Source of the DNA: Alisma plantago-aquatica
Lineage: Eukaryota; Streptophyta; Magnoliopsida; Alismatales; Alismataceae
Length of the DNA: 64,000 nucleotides
Direction of reading: 5' to 3'
NCBI GenBank assembly: GCA_963693085.1
Contig: OY856412.1
Location: 1,061,792,744-1,061,856,743, forward strand
Shown: positions 13,664 to 26,429 of the stretch, one piece after another
How the letters are laid out: the number at the start of each line of letters is the position of its first letter
Numbering within the stretch: position 1 is the first letter of the stretch
Made by a program: the position numbers and the translations under genes
Notes under the pieces: generated by a model
What the model was told of the DNA's origin: nothing
Databases searched by the model: none
The model's input: only the letters and a program-made list of their open reading frames with translations

Positions 13664-16600
13664 TGTGATGACTCGATAACAAATCAAGCCATCACCAGTA
13701 ATAATTGCAGAATAACCATAAACAGCGGATTAACAAAATTACGGAAAAATTAAAACCATTTGCAAAGATATCCTCTTCTAGGAAACTCTTACTGAAAGAT
13801 CCAAAACTTTATACATATCATGGTTCACATTGTACATATAATGTATCATCTCATCTCAAGGGCAACATATAACAGTTGCTCTATCAAAACATATATTGAA
13901 GCAACATAAAATCTCAAGGAAGATAAGCGAAAATCTCAGATCATTCATAAAACCATTATGTACTAACTCCAAGGACCTGAGAGTACAGAGACGACACATA
14001 TGACTTTTATCTACAAGACACAATGGACAGTACACTCAACATGAGTTGTTACTGTTGTCCCAGCTATTGTTCTCCCTCTACGGAAAGGTCTCTACTTCCT
14101 TGTACATGTCCACCTAAAATTTTTGGATCCCACTGGGTGAAACAATTGTCTCAGCGAGAGATATAACTCTCTACTGACAATATTATTATCACAGTTAAGC
14201 AGTATAAAATTGAGCATAGGTTCTTTTATATTAATAAGCAGAATTAATCACTATTATAAGTAGAATAGAGTAATATCTTCCCTTAAAGTAATGCAACTAT
14301 CTATTATAGAACAATAAATCATTTATTCACTTTACAGGGAATATAAAGAAACATGTATAACATCTATCCAATTAAGATGTATAAAAGAAGTGTACATCAA
14401 CCCGTGTTTTCCGTATTCGATCCTTAAGCAAATACGTTGCACAGCTGATTACATATTACAATCACACTTATGACATGAGGAGATGAATTATACAGTTCAT
14501 GCTCCAACCAACCACAAACTTTTCACAAGTCGGTACCATACAAGGTCAATGACAGCGTCATTTTCCAAGACCTCTCCCACCTCAGTCAGTACGAGACAAC
14601 TGGCAGTGACATCTCATATCAAACTGTAAAAAGAGCATGTCAGGTTATAATGGCATCTTCTCTCAGAGTTACAGCCGCATCATGCACTCTCTTAGGGGAA
14701 CACAGACCAACAACCTTCCCCAGTTATAAAATTATTGAGTTATGGCATATAGCCATACTCTGAGCCACAGGCCAGTTCACCGTGCTCATTACTGAGTCTA
14801 CGACCACTGTCGCACTCGTTCCAGGATATGGCATATAGACAATCCCCAAGATCGTGGACGTAAGGGGATCGGATCACATATGGTCGTCCAAGCTCACGCC
14901 CCCGCATATTCAAAAATATGTGCAGGGAGATCCCGTGGGAAAAACCCATTTCACCATTTCAGCAAATTCGGACGTTGATGGATCTATGATCAGGAAAATT
15001 AGATTTTATGGTTCCTAATTATTTATTAAGTGCATTTTAGTATTCTTTTAGCATCAAATAATTTATAAGAATCAATCATAAACAAATGCTACAAAGAAAA
15101 GTGTAATACATATATCAAGTACTTTTCTAATCTTTGGAACACATTTAGATACATACACTTGGGATCTCATTCCCTTTTCACATTACTGGGAATTCTCATC
15201 CCTTAACATCATCATCATCATGATTACTAGATCTGAGTATTCAGACCCTTAGATCATCATTGAACATTGTTACCTCTGTAATAGGTAAATGTTACCTCTA
15301 AGTCCTCAGGACAAAGTATTCATCGTACTTGTTGTACAAGTATTTCACATAGCTCATATGGTTCATTAAGTATCTTATCACCTCTCACTAGGAAACAACT
15401 ATCTTTTAATATATCAAACTATATAATCATTATACTTGTTGTAAAGATATTAACATGGATCACAAGGTTCATTTAAATCTATATCATGTAAAACATCACA
15501 GTTCATATCTGGTTATGCTCATCATCTCATGATTCTTGAATAGTTTGCACTTCATAATAAAAATTCAACAGTATATGATAATAAAAACTTCAACAGTATA
15601 TGACATCATTATGCAATTCAAGAGAAATACATCCTTCCCATTATTAGGGTTAGGATTGCCTATTTTAACCAAATAGGGTTTCAAATTCACATCATCACTA
15701 TGTGATATAAGAGAAATACATCCTTCCCATTATTAGGGTTAGGATTTCGCAATCTAACTGATTAGGGTTGTAAGTGCATACCATTACCCTTCATTAGGAT
15801 TAGGGTTTCCCCTTATTAACAAGTTAAGGATTCAAGATCATATTATCAAGAATCAAACCCTAATTCATACTCCACTTATTTTTAGGAGTATTAACATATA
15901 CTCATTACATGATTGTTGTTCAAATATAAGTTTCTCTTTCATCCTCACTAGGATTTTGATTGCACCATAGTTTAATTAAGTTGGCTCAATTCCCCTTGTA
16001 AGGTGCATTAACTTACCACTATACAATTGCCTTACACTCCTTGCATCTTAGTGTTGCATTTAACACAACACACAACATATATGTCACTCCATCAAATACA
16101 TATGATTGAAGCATACCTACCATATCGGGCATCATGGTGTATATATGCTATCATAGTATTTTTGAGATACAGTCTTCACATCATATCGTGTAGCTATATC
16201 ATGCATGTGGTGTAACCACATCATCATATCATTGAAGGTGTATCCCCTAACACCATAATGTGTAACCATCTCATATTGGCTATCACTTAGTTCTTATCAT
16301 CTCAAGTTAACCTCATATCATGTATGAGCTAGATGCTTGACCTCATATCGGGTATAATAGATCTACTTGTTGCCATATCGTGCACAATATGTGCACCATA
16401 TTGGGCATAGTGTGTATTCTTCATCATGGTATCGTTCAAGTGGTATATACACAATACCATATCGGGTTCCCATGTTGGATTATCATATCGGGCTATCTTG
16501 TTGGGTAACATAGCGGGTTATTATATTGGGTATACCATTATGCTTGTATCCTTTCATTCCTTCCAAGGATCAGTCCATCATATATTTGAACGACATGCTA

Positions 16601-18751
16601 GATATCTGATTGAAGTCTTACATAGAGAACCCTTCACACAAAAGGACAAGGGTATGGGTTCAAAAGCATATCGGATTTCACTTCCTCATCTAGGTTTCAA
16701 CACCATATTGGTTGAGAATGTACCATATCGTGCATGAGGTATGAAGTTGTCCTTATATCGTGTATAAGGTTCACGTAGGTAGAAATTCTATCACACATGA
16801 GATATTACTCACATTGTTCATGTGGTATCACTTACCATTATATCGAGTTACCTATTATCTTGGGTTTCATACCACCATCTAGGGTTTCAACCCATATCGG
16901 GTTAGGATACAAACCTAATACCATATCTTGTATAAGGTGAATATAAGACCCCATATTGTGCTCAAGGGTTGCATATGTATTACTTATATTGCCCATTGGG
17001 TATACACTCCTCACCATATCGTGTTTATGGTATGTTCATATCAACATGTCGGGTTATTTATCCTCTAGGGTTTACTATATTGGGTTGGAAAATATGCTTG
17101 ACTCCATGTCGTGCATAGAGTGCATACTTGACCTTATATCGTGCACATGGTGTTTTCTTAACAAAATATCATGCACAAGGTGTGCACTGCATCATCATAT
17201 CATGCAAGAGGTTCCTACTCATCACCATATCGTGATAATGGTGTATTCACTCCATTATATCGGGTTAGAGGTACTTCAACCAAATATCGGGTTAGACCTT
17301 GATGATGTCATCATCATCAACCTCTAGATTCTTGTTCTTACTGTTCTAGATTATGGAAAACAGTCCTAAGATACTTTTGGAACTCAAAGGATCATCAATT
17401 AATCAAAGGAATTCAAAATTAAAAATAGATCAATAAGTTCAACAATATTGAAGGTGAATAATAACATAGTTGGGTTCAAGTTATATAACCCACCTTATGA
17501 ACAACTTCAAAGCTCCAAGCTCCAAAGCTTCACGTTCCTAAGTTTGAATAAAAGATTATCCAAGTTCCAAGGCTCGTTCATAACTCCTCCATATATAGGG
17601 AATCACCATAGTTAAGAACTTGGTGAAGAAGAAAAGAGAGGAATAACTATAACCCAGGAATTATGCTTCAACCAAGGTTGAAGATGACCATGGCCTTACC
17701 TTAAGCTTGGTGCTCGATCTCCCCTTGATCCTTAATGTACTATTCACGATTTATAAGAGGGTATGCATGATATCTCAAAGAAAGAGAGTTGTGGGGATCA
17801 TAAACTTCCATTAGTAGGTGAAAGGAGAGGTATATATATACTTGGGTTCGTGAGAGAGAGTGTATAAGAGGAGTCATCACCATATACTTACTAGGTGACA
17901 CATGGTCATGCATGGTTGACACATGTCCATGCATGCACACATGTATATCTTGACATGAAAAAGTATTGAGGATAATATAGAGATGATATTTCATCCATCC
18001 TTTATCTTGTTGGATAAGACATCTCATCTTTATCTCACAAATAATGCAAACTGATACACTTTTTGCATGGAGCATCTAACTCATCATGGATTACCTCCCT
18101 GAGGTTATTAGGTCATCATGGCCTTTTCCAAGAGTCAACAAACTGATATGGGATCCCCTTTATGGCTCCTTGGCCGATAGGCATTCCCATTTCAAGTCTA
18201 CAACTCGATACAACTCAAGTAAGGGTTTCAACTATACATCATCTCTTGGTCTTTTCATCACCAAGAGTACCATCATTCATAGATGATTCAAACATGGTGT
18301 CTCCTTCTTTATCTCTCCTATAAATGATACATAGAGGAAATAGTGACACTCTAGAGGTCGAAATTTGTATATCAACCCTACATTTTGGGTAAATTACAAT
18401 TTGTACCAAAATTGGTACACAAGGCACTAACATTATTCAAACAAGTTCAAACTTGGAATTTAGGCTTTCCACAAGCCACCACTTAGCATCATTCTCTCTA
18501 TTATGATACTAAAACACTTAAGGAACATTCAACATGTGACATATTGCAATGTAACCCCTCATCTAGGGTAAATTGCACTTTACACTCAGACTATCATATA
18601 ATGCACAAATAGTTTGCAATTAATCTCACACTTGAAAATAAACTTCACAAAGACTCTTAATTAATTTTCAAAAGATTATAACAAGTTTTTAAACAACTTA
18701 CTTAAGCAAAACTTCTAGGTTTAAGCCATAACCCAGGTCAGGGATGTTACA
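13664..18751 (-). mobile_element. Element B, right (5') LTR, about 5.1 kb
   Basis: It begins TGTGATGACTCG beside the PBS and ends ...CAGGTCAGGGATGTTACA. The last 630 bp are almost identical to 10181-10814. The 3' half is homologous to the element A LTR (for example 17460-17640 against 8700-8880). The middle (16100-17300) is filled with dispersed CATATCGGG/CATATCGTGC motifs. The 15640-15860 stretch has several TTAGGG(TTT) motifs. ORFs inside (for example 14740-14949, 16426-16737, 16956-17327, 17740-18075) show no domain and are LTR sequence. Confidence 0.8.
16100..17310. repeat. Dispersed CCATATCGKGC motif field in the element B LTR
   Basis: Over about 1.2 kb the sequence returns again and again to CATATCGGG, CATATCGTGC or one-base variants, usually followed within 10-15 bases by GGTGT or GGTAT, at spacings of about 20-60 bp. 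The same core makes the tight tandem arrays of element A (1141-1310 and 8140-8395). Possible meanings are an old, diverged tandem array or a set of LTR regulatory sites. Confidence 0.65.
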
Positions 18752-19408
18752 AGCCATGCCTCTGTAATTTGATATGCTTAACTGCTACCCATGATTCTAT
18801 AATTAAAGATGTTTAAACTAATAATTTTGCTTATGCAAACAGTTGCATTTATACTATTAGATTTACTTATATTGTATATTTTCTCAACTTGTTAAACATG
18901 CTAACATTGTTAGCTATGCTTATGATGTTGGACTTTTTCATGAAATTAGAGTTTCTCATGCTTCTAGGCTACTTATATTATTAGCAAGGCACATGATGAT
19001 AGTCCGGCTAATTATGATAGTTGTTATCTGATCATTTATGTGTCTTGTTCATCATATCCCTTTCTATGACTATCTATTCAACATGTTTAATCGGCTTTAG
19101 TTGTTCAATTACTTAATTTGTTGTAATCAATAAGCATTGTTGGAGGTTATATCTCTTGTTGGGATGTGGGTCTCTCCTCGTGGGCCACCACATTTTTAGG
19201 TGATCCGCAAAGGCAGAAGAAGACCCCTGAAAGTAATGAGGAGCTATGGTGTTGAACCTTTAATAAGGTTGTTAGTTGTCTAGTGTGTCCTAGAGTCATC
19301 CCTGTACTCTTAGTCCATGTGAAAAAGTTTGTAAATGGTGTTTCAATCAAATCATGTTTTAGTGGCATACTATATGCTTGTACATGTGATGAATGCGAGA
19401 AATGTTCT

Positions 19409-19445
<37 letters not shown>

Positions 19446-19560
19446 GTGTGTGTATGGTTGGGGCCATGGAACAAATTGTATAAGACTCTTGGTATGTTAT
19501 AAATATAAGCAAGATGTTGAGCCCTTATGAAATGTTTCAGAGCATGTTGGTGATGTTGAA
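18752..19560 (+). mobile_element. Diverged LTR relic flanking element B
   Basis: No gene is visible. At 19285-19315 the sequence reads TAGAGTCATCCCTGTACTCT, matching the LTR motif at 770-800 on the same strand. A (TA)n tract at 19412-19441 interrupts it. I infer that element B landed in or beside an older LTR of the same superfamily. The left boundary is element B's terminus; the right boundary is not defined. Confidence 0.35.
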
Positions 19561-19899
19561 ATTGGTTTTAATTTATCCTCATTTTAGGATATGTGATTAA
19601 TTAGTGATCGATTATTCTTTGTGATTTGAGTAATCTTGTTTAGTGTAATGGGTTCTCGCATAATGAGAATACAAAAAGATTGATTTATTTTTCTTACCAC
19701 GATGCCCCCTATGTAAAAATAACACTTGATTCTTTTGATTAAGTCTTGTTTTGTGATATGCCACACACACCTATAAAAAAATACATTGATTCCATCTGGA
19801 TATGGGGATTGATTTGTTACAATATTTCACTCAGTGTCCTTGATTTCTTATCTATTAACTTCTATAGTCAAAATATTTATTATGAGTGAAGGATAGTTT

Positions 19900-21460
19900 G
19901 AACTTCCAATATAACTCTTAACCATTTACTTCCTCCATGAAGTTTTTGTTGTATAGATTCTTGTAGAAGATGATTACTTGATTATTAATGTATTCTTATT
20001 TTTCATCACCTAGCCATCATCATTAATCAGGTTAGACATAATATTAGTAGCTTCTCTTCTTTTTGCATCACTATCATAGAGTTTTTTTATTCTATCCTCA
20101 TCATATATCCACTTCCCGATGCTCCTCTATCATAGATATTTTACTCTACCATGTTTATAACGTAGAACCTCTTTAATTACTTTTATTTAGGAGTAAGAAT
20201 TTTTCTATAGAGGATCCTTTAGCAAACAACTTTTCAAACCAGATGGTATCTTTTCTTGTGTCACCAAGCAAACTAGGAAAATGAATTTCTTTTCCACATC
20301 TTCTTTAAGAGTGTGTTTGAACTAAATATTTTTTTCATGAATCTAAATATTGAATTGCCTTTGACTTGGCATGCCCAATATTTTCTTCATGTCATCTTAA
20401 AATCCCTCCCATTTGGTATAATAGTTTAGAAATTTAAATGATATTCTTTTTTTATTTTCAAGAAATACACCAAGATAGGGGCATGATCATTCATATCATA
20501 AGCCTTATACCTTGATGCTAACATTTGTGAGAAAGTGTATCCATGTATCATTATTGAGAACCATAACCAGTTTACTTGCATTTCGATCATATACCTCTTG
20601 TTCATATTCCAAGTAAAGACATCACCCCTATCATTGGGTGTTCAAACATTTCTACTTTGCCAATACCTTCATTGAAGTCACTTATCACAACCATTAGAAT
20701 AGATTGGCCACACATTTGTTAAAAGTCACCAAGAACCATCCAAAGACACATCCTCAGCTATGAGGCCATTCCACAACTACCTTTTCTGGCTTTTACGGTT
20801 GAATGCACACATTGTTGTCATTGCAATATACAACTTCACATTATATACACATGCCATATATGTTAGTTGGTTAGTATGCTTGGTGGTATTGACTTCCCAC
20901 ACAATGTTCCACCCAGACATGCAAGTCCCAATTCCACTGCTTCTAGGTTATATATGAATTCCCAACCAGTTAGAAAAATACTAAGGTTTTCTTATTACCT
21001 ATCTTTGTCTTTATTTCAGTTATAGTTGTGAATGGAACTCCACTATTATATATAAATTTCTATATTTTCCTTCTCTGCGAAGCCCTTCCCACCCCTATAA
21101 TATTACACATAAGAGCAAACATTACTTGGATTTGGATCTAGTCTACTTGGGAGGATCTTTCCTATAAGAACTACACTTCTAACCCTTCTTCTTCATTGTT
21201 GTCTCTAGGAGATCTCCATCATTCAAATAAATGATTATTAGATCTTCAACTCAGTTTCACGGGTTTACTGTCTCTAACTCCTTCGTTTCTCCTTGAAATT
21301 TCAACATTGTGAAAATGTCTCCCGTTGATCTTGGGGATCTCTCCTTCTATTTCTTGGAATTTTCAAAGTTGGGTGGCTGATTGAATCTATAGGTTTATTC
21401 ATTTCTTCTTGTGTCAACTCCACTTCAGCTTCACAATTTTTGTATCTTATGTTTATTCTT
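19900..21460 (-). pseudogene. L1-type LINE ORF2 remnant, endonuclease part
   Basis: Read on the minus strand, 20700-20300 gives a broken frame containing GDFNEGIGKVE and later DHAPILVYFLK, which match the GDFN and (S)DHxP signatures of the L1 apurinic endonuclease. Around 20000-20100 the frame reads SNLINDDG-VM, like the linker before the reverse transcriptase domain. Stops and frameshifts are frequent. The reverse transcriptase that should follow at lower coordinates is not seen, so this copy is truncated near 19.6-19.9 kb. Confidence 0.55.
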
Positions 21461-21534
21461 CCATACTTTCCTATTGTTTGGAACTATGAAACTTTCATCA
21501 TCTAATGTGCTCTTCTCCTTCATTCACATTGTTT

Positions 21535-22313
21535 TTCGTTGTGTCCAAAGGCACCACAAATTATACAACATCTTGTCACATGCTCATGGTTGATTTTGAA
21601 TGGGGATATCTGCTCTATCTAGAGTTGTCATCTACATCGTCTTCGGTCTTCTCTTTGTGGACTCCAAGTTAACCAAAACTTGATCCCCTCCCCTCTAATA
21701 GTATCCTTCTTTGATTTATTATCAATATGCAATACTCTTTAATGCTTACTGCAACAAATCCGATTGTCTTCCATATCCAGGCTCACCCCACATAAGGGAT
21801 ACCAATCCGTACAAGAATCAATGAAAGAACATTACACCTCAATTCATATCTGTGGTGATAGTCTTTGACAATCACTAAGTTCCTATCAAACCAACACTAT
21901 CCCACCTCCAGAACTTTCTTCGTGTCCACAGTATTATGAAACCTAATAAGAAATTACAAGTTGTCCTTTATAGAATATCATAGTCACCTCACCTTTCAGA
22001 TCCTTCCCATTCAAGTACTAAGGTGTGGATAATACATTTTCGAACTCTTTATTGTCTAATATAACGATGGTCACACCATCTCTGATGACTGGAGCATGGA
22101 AATCTAGATCACTCTGATCCATTTCCTTCAGTATTCATACAACATCTCATTCCAAGGTTTGCAAAAACTTTCGTGTGCTACCATTGACTCTGATTTCAGA
22201 TGAACCTCCTTATGTATTGTGACTTCTATTTGGGCAGGTGACATATTAGTTGGGTGTGTAGGTGTAGATTTGGGATTGGTGGAGGTGGACTTTCCGTTGT
22301 TGGTGAGTGCCAT
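21535..22313 (-). pseudogene. L1-type LINE ORF1 remnant with CCHC knuckle
   Basis: A possible start at 22313 opens a 61-codon frame (MALTNNGKSTSTNPKSTP...) followed by stops. Further along the minus strand, at about 21540-21590, the sequence reads RCCIICGAFGHNEKQC, a CX2CX4HX4C knuckle as found after the DUF4283-type region of plant L1 ORF1 proteins. ORF1 binds the LINE RNA. The order ORF1 then endonuclease toward lower coordinates fits one minus-strand LINE from 22.3 to 19.9 kb. Confidence 0.5.
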
Positions 22314-22768
22314 TAATGAGGTTTTCAGTCCTTCTTTGTGGCTTCTTGACTGATTTCTATAAAAGAGGATGGGGTGATTTGCATGTAATATATGTATAGG
22401 AATTTGGTAAAGTTTATTCTGAAACCCTTTGAACCAAGGGAATAAATATACAAGTATTTAATACTACATGAAAAATCAGACTCAAGGCATATTAACATGA
22501 TCACATAATATATGCATTTGCATATCCTTCGTGTTATGATATCTTCATTCTTGTTCACTCACTTATGATTACTCTAGTTTCTTTCCTTCCAGATGTAAAA
22601 CCAAATAGTTTCTAGTGCTATAATTCCATTTAGACTTATTCTTGGCATGTCCAAAGAATATCAACATATTTATATTATCTATAAACTCGTATTTGTTTGA
22701 TCTAAATTATGTGCAGACTTCATCCCAAACCTTCCCTCATTTATTCACACCTACAAAAGATATCGTCT

Positions 22769-22822
22769 ATCTCTTCCTCTTCCTCTTCCTCTTCCTCTTC
22801 CTCTTCCTCTTCCTCTTCCTCT
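22769..22822. repeat. (CTCTTC)9 hexamer microsatellite
   Basis: Nine perfect CTCTTC units. The FLFLFL and SSSSSS reading frames at 22642-23020 are translations of this and of the neighbouring (AT)n tract, so they are not genes. Confidence 0.95.
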
Positions 22823-22896
22823 ATGAAAAGCAAGCATGTAACAGGTTCATTGGGGTTCCACTACTCAATCTTATCTTCATTTTTTAGGCTCCATTT

Positions 22897-22933
<37 letters not shown>

Positions 22934-22936
<3 letters not shown>

Positions 22937-23323
22937 AGGGTAGAATACACTCGAGTGTACGGATCGTACGAATGCACTCAAGCGTGTTTGCATATCAAGA
23001 CTATTTTTTTCAAAATGTAAACTGCTGATCTTCACCGTCATACTATAAATAGGCTACATACAAATTTTGAGCCCATTTGGATGAGTGTAAGTCACTCATC
23101 CGAGGGCAACAAAATTGACACGCGAAACTAATTTGAAATGCATAATTTTTGCGGTGTTCATAACATGAGCTATATGTATCCAAATGTGCTCAAATTTTGT
23201 GTATGAGTTGTTCAAGAGATGTTTAAGAAGATCAACGGATTAGATTTTTCAAAAAAAATGTTGCATCATGAAAAACTACTTGAGTTTATTCCATTCTGGA
23301 TAAACTCGAGTGTATTCTAGCCT

Positions 23324-23326
<3 letters not shown>
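22934..23326. mobile_element. Microsatellite-seated MITE, copy 1 (393 bp)
   Basis: It begins GTCAGGGTAGAATACACTCG and ends CGAGTGTATTCTAGCCTGAC, an imperfect terminal inverted repeat of about 25 bp. Both sides run straight into (AT)n tracts (22900-22933 and 23327-23393). The interior has the palindrome GGATGAGTGTAAGTCACTCATCC-like at about 23080. It has no coding capacity. Four more copies lie at 26023, 31514, 46095 and 60269. Confidence 0.85.
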
Positions 23327-23388
<62 letters not shown>

Positions 23389-23399
23389 TATATTAGTCC

Positions 23400-25600
23400 T
23401 ACGTACTTCATCATTTGATTTACCTTTCCTTCCTTTTTGATCACTTTCTACACATTCATAATGTGAGCTATCAATTCATATCCATTATCCCCCATTTCAC
23501 AAAATATAGACCGAACATCAACCCACATGGTAGTCATTCGGCTAAACACCTAGGAATACCTTTCCCTAATTCTAGTAACATAGGTCAATCCCTTGGGTTA
23601 CCTCAGCCTCATCCATCTCAATAGGTTATAGCATCCATAGTTATCTTTATGATTCTCTTCATTGTCCCTCAATTTTCTATATATATTAGTGTTCTTAGAC
23701 CTAGTCCACCTTCATCTTTTAGTAGTACTACTCTTTTATACCTCATTGGATGCTAAGTTCCTCCCCATTGAAAATTGGAAATGCTTAGCTCCATTCCAAC
23801 TAGCATTGAATCTGGTATCTCTACTTGTTGAACCATCAAGATCAGTAGTTTCTCAACAACAACTTTGCTCATTGTAGTCATCCATGTCATTGATGTTTTA
23901 ATTGTGGTCCATTTACCCAATATCTCATTTAGTCTATCGCAACAGTCTTAAACCTTTACCACTAGTTCTCACCATCCAAGGGGAACCCTAAGTACCTTGT
24001 TGGTATTTTATTAACTTGTACACCTACAGTTTGGGAGAGGATCTCTTCCATACTCAAACAAATTCCTTGAAAGGGAAAGTTGACTTTTATTCTTACTGAA
24101 AAGAAATCATGTTTGATGTCCATACTCCTTTAGTAGTTGCTTCATCTACCCTAGGTGATGTTTTCTTCTATGAAGATGAACACATCATGTGCAAATATCA
24201 AATGACTCTACACACATGTACTTGTACTATGTAGGCCTTTATCTCCTTCCTAGTTAATGCTTTCTCCATCTTTTGAGTGAAATACTACATGACTATAGTG
24301 AATACAAGGGGGTAAAGGTTCACCCTACCTCAATATCTTTCTAACAATGAAGAATTCACTTGAGATTCCATTGACAAGTACAGAGAAGTTCACTATCTAA
24401 AAACATTATTTCATTAAGACAATCCACTTTTTATCAAAACCCATATCAACGGTCATCCACTGTAGTTTGTCCTATCAGACACTGTCATAGGCCTCAGTTA
24501 CATCTAGTTCTAAGCAAGCCTTTTATCATCCTCTCTAGTCACTAAACTCTAGTATGAACACCCATGCATGTAAAGTACAATCACATATAGCTCTACATTC
24601 TACAAATAATCCTTATTTCTCTGAGATTATATAGGATGATATTGGTTTCAACCTCTTGACTAGGATCTTTGCAATTATTTTGTGTTATACAGAACAACAA
24701 AATATCGGTATGAAACCTGTGAGTGATGGTGTGACCTTATTCCTTGGTATTAGAACAAGGAAGCCATGGTATAATTACCTTACCCTGATGCCAACCTTAT
24801 AAACCACTTGACTTATTCCATAATATTCTCCTTGATGATCTTCCATGCACATATGAAATCATTACATTAAACACATTTGGTCCTGGTGATTTCTCCACCT
24901 AAATGCTCAATAGAGCATCTTTGATCTCAGGTTTATTTGCCTTCTTATTGAATACATTGTTACGTGTAGTAGTCATCTTGTATGTCCATTCTCTCACATT
25001 CTTAAATCTCCACTATATGTTCCTTGTTATACATATTGGTGTAAAACCTAAGTGCTTATTCCTCCAAATGTTCCTAGTTGTTCACCACTTTCCCTTTAGC
25101 AACCCGTAGCTCAACAATTATAGTGTTTGCTTCCCTTCTTTCTTTTTAAAGTGCTTGTATCCATTTTTTTCATTTGCATTTGCAGAAAAACTTCCCCTCT
25201 ACCTTATTCAAACCCTCCAACATTCTTTTAAGTTTTGGTTATTCCTTTATAAGTGTCCCATTCAATGGGTCAGACAGAAATTTCTCTCTTAACTCTATAC
25301 ATTCTTTCTTTTTAGATTTAGTGAGATTAGGTATATTGACTTCTTCTTTCTACCATCTCTTCACTGTAGTCTTTGTCGACATTAATTTCTTTGCCAATTT
25401 GAACATGGTGTTTCCTTTGATTTTCGTATGCAATACTCTCTCAACTACCTCTATAAATCCTTTCTATTTTACCCAATAGTTCAAGAAATGGATAGGTATC
25501 ATCTTCATTGTGTTCTCAACTATTTTAACAAAAACAAGTGTGTGCTAACTTAGTTCAGAGTCTCCCACTTTGACTTCTCCTTTTGGATATAATTACCATT
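23400..25600 (-). pseudogene. L1-type LINE reverse transcriptase remnant (second LINE piece)
   Basis: On the minus strand 24520-24410 reads LDVTEAYDSV then, after stops, DKLQWMTVDMGFDKKWI, matching the plant L1 reverse transcriptase block KLDMSKAYDRVEW...GF...W. Near 24780-24560 a broken frame resembles the FRPISLCN...IIAKILVKRLKP block. Upstream at 25370-25170 the frame contains a linker-like EGLNKVEGKFF. The copy is full of stops. Because reverse transcriptase lies at higher coordinates than the ORF1/endonuclease piece at 19.9-22.3 kb on the same strand, these are two separate insertions or a rearranged one. Confidence 0.55.
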
Positions 25601-25944
25601 CTTGGTTCACTACAACTCAAACCCCGCTACATATTCTCTTTTCTACTTTTTTGTTCCAAATGAACAACTCTCCTGCAACATTGGTAGTTCACATAGATCA
25701 GACTTGTTGAATTCTTGGTTGAAAACATTGATCACAAATTTGAGCACTCTTATTCCTCTTCTCTCACATAATTTATGTATGTATTGCAACAATAGTAGGG
25801 AATGACCCCTTGTGATGCAATAACCACACAAATCTCATGATGTGCATTTGAAAGATGAATCAAAGGATGCTTTCCTAGGGATTCAAACATGGGTCACTTT
25901 ATCAGTGGCCCTTCATCTAAATCAACCGACCATCCTTGCCCAAC

Positions 25945-26022
<78 letters not shown>

Positions 26023-26023
<1 letters not shown>

Positions 26024-26416
26024 TTAGGCTAGTGTACACTCGAGTGTACCGGAGGCACCGTACACCTCAGTCATTTTTGAAGATGCAATAAATTTTTGAA
26101 AAATCTAAACCGTTGATCTTCTTAATTATCATAAGAACATACTATATAATAAATTTTAGCTCATTTTGATACTTATAGGTCGTGCATCTAAAGGGGGCAA
26201 AAATTATGTATTTCAAATTAGTTTTGTGCGTTGATTTTTTTGTCCTTGGATGAGTGACTTACACTCATCCAAATGAGTTAAAATTTTATACGTGACCTAT
26301 TATTATTGTAACCATGAAGATCAATGGATTAGATTTTGGAAAAACATGGTCTAGATAGGCAAACACCATTGGAGTGTATGGCATGATTTGTACACACGAG
26401 TGTATTCTAGCCTGAC
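26023..26416. mobile_element. Microsatellite-seated MITE, copy 2 (394 bp)
   Basis: It begins GTTAGGCTAGTGTACACTCG and ends GAGTGTATTCTAGCCTGAC. The left flank is (TA)n followed by (GA)n right up to the element; the right flank is (TA)n. Internal sequence is diverged from copy 1 but keeps the GATGAGTGACTTACACTCATC palindrome core near 26250. Confidence 0.8.
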
Positions 26417-26429
26417 TATATATATATAT

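Noticed and set aside
15640..15860. Interstitial telomere repeat
   Set aside because: TTAGGGTT motifs are scattered, not tandem (TTTAGGG)n, and sit inside an LTR.
19147..19512. ORF with an IYIYIYIY tract (and the plus-strand ORF opposite)
   Set aside because: Reads a (TA)n microsatellite inside an LTR relic; no domain.
22642..23020. FLFLFL/SSSSSS ORFs
   Set aside because: Translations of the (CTCTTC)9 and (AT)n microsatellites.
19900..25600. One single full-length LINE spanning both LINE relics
   Set aside because: On the minus strand the ORF1/endonuclease piece lies downstream of the reverse transcriptase piece, the wrong order for one element.
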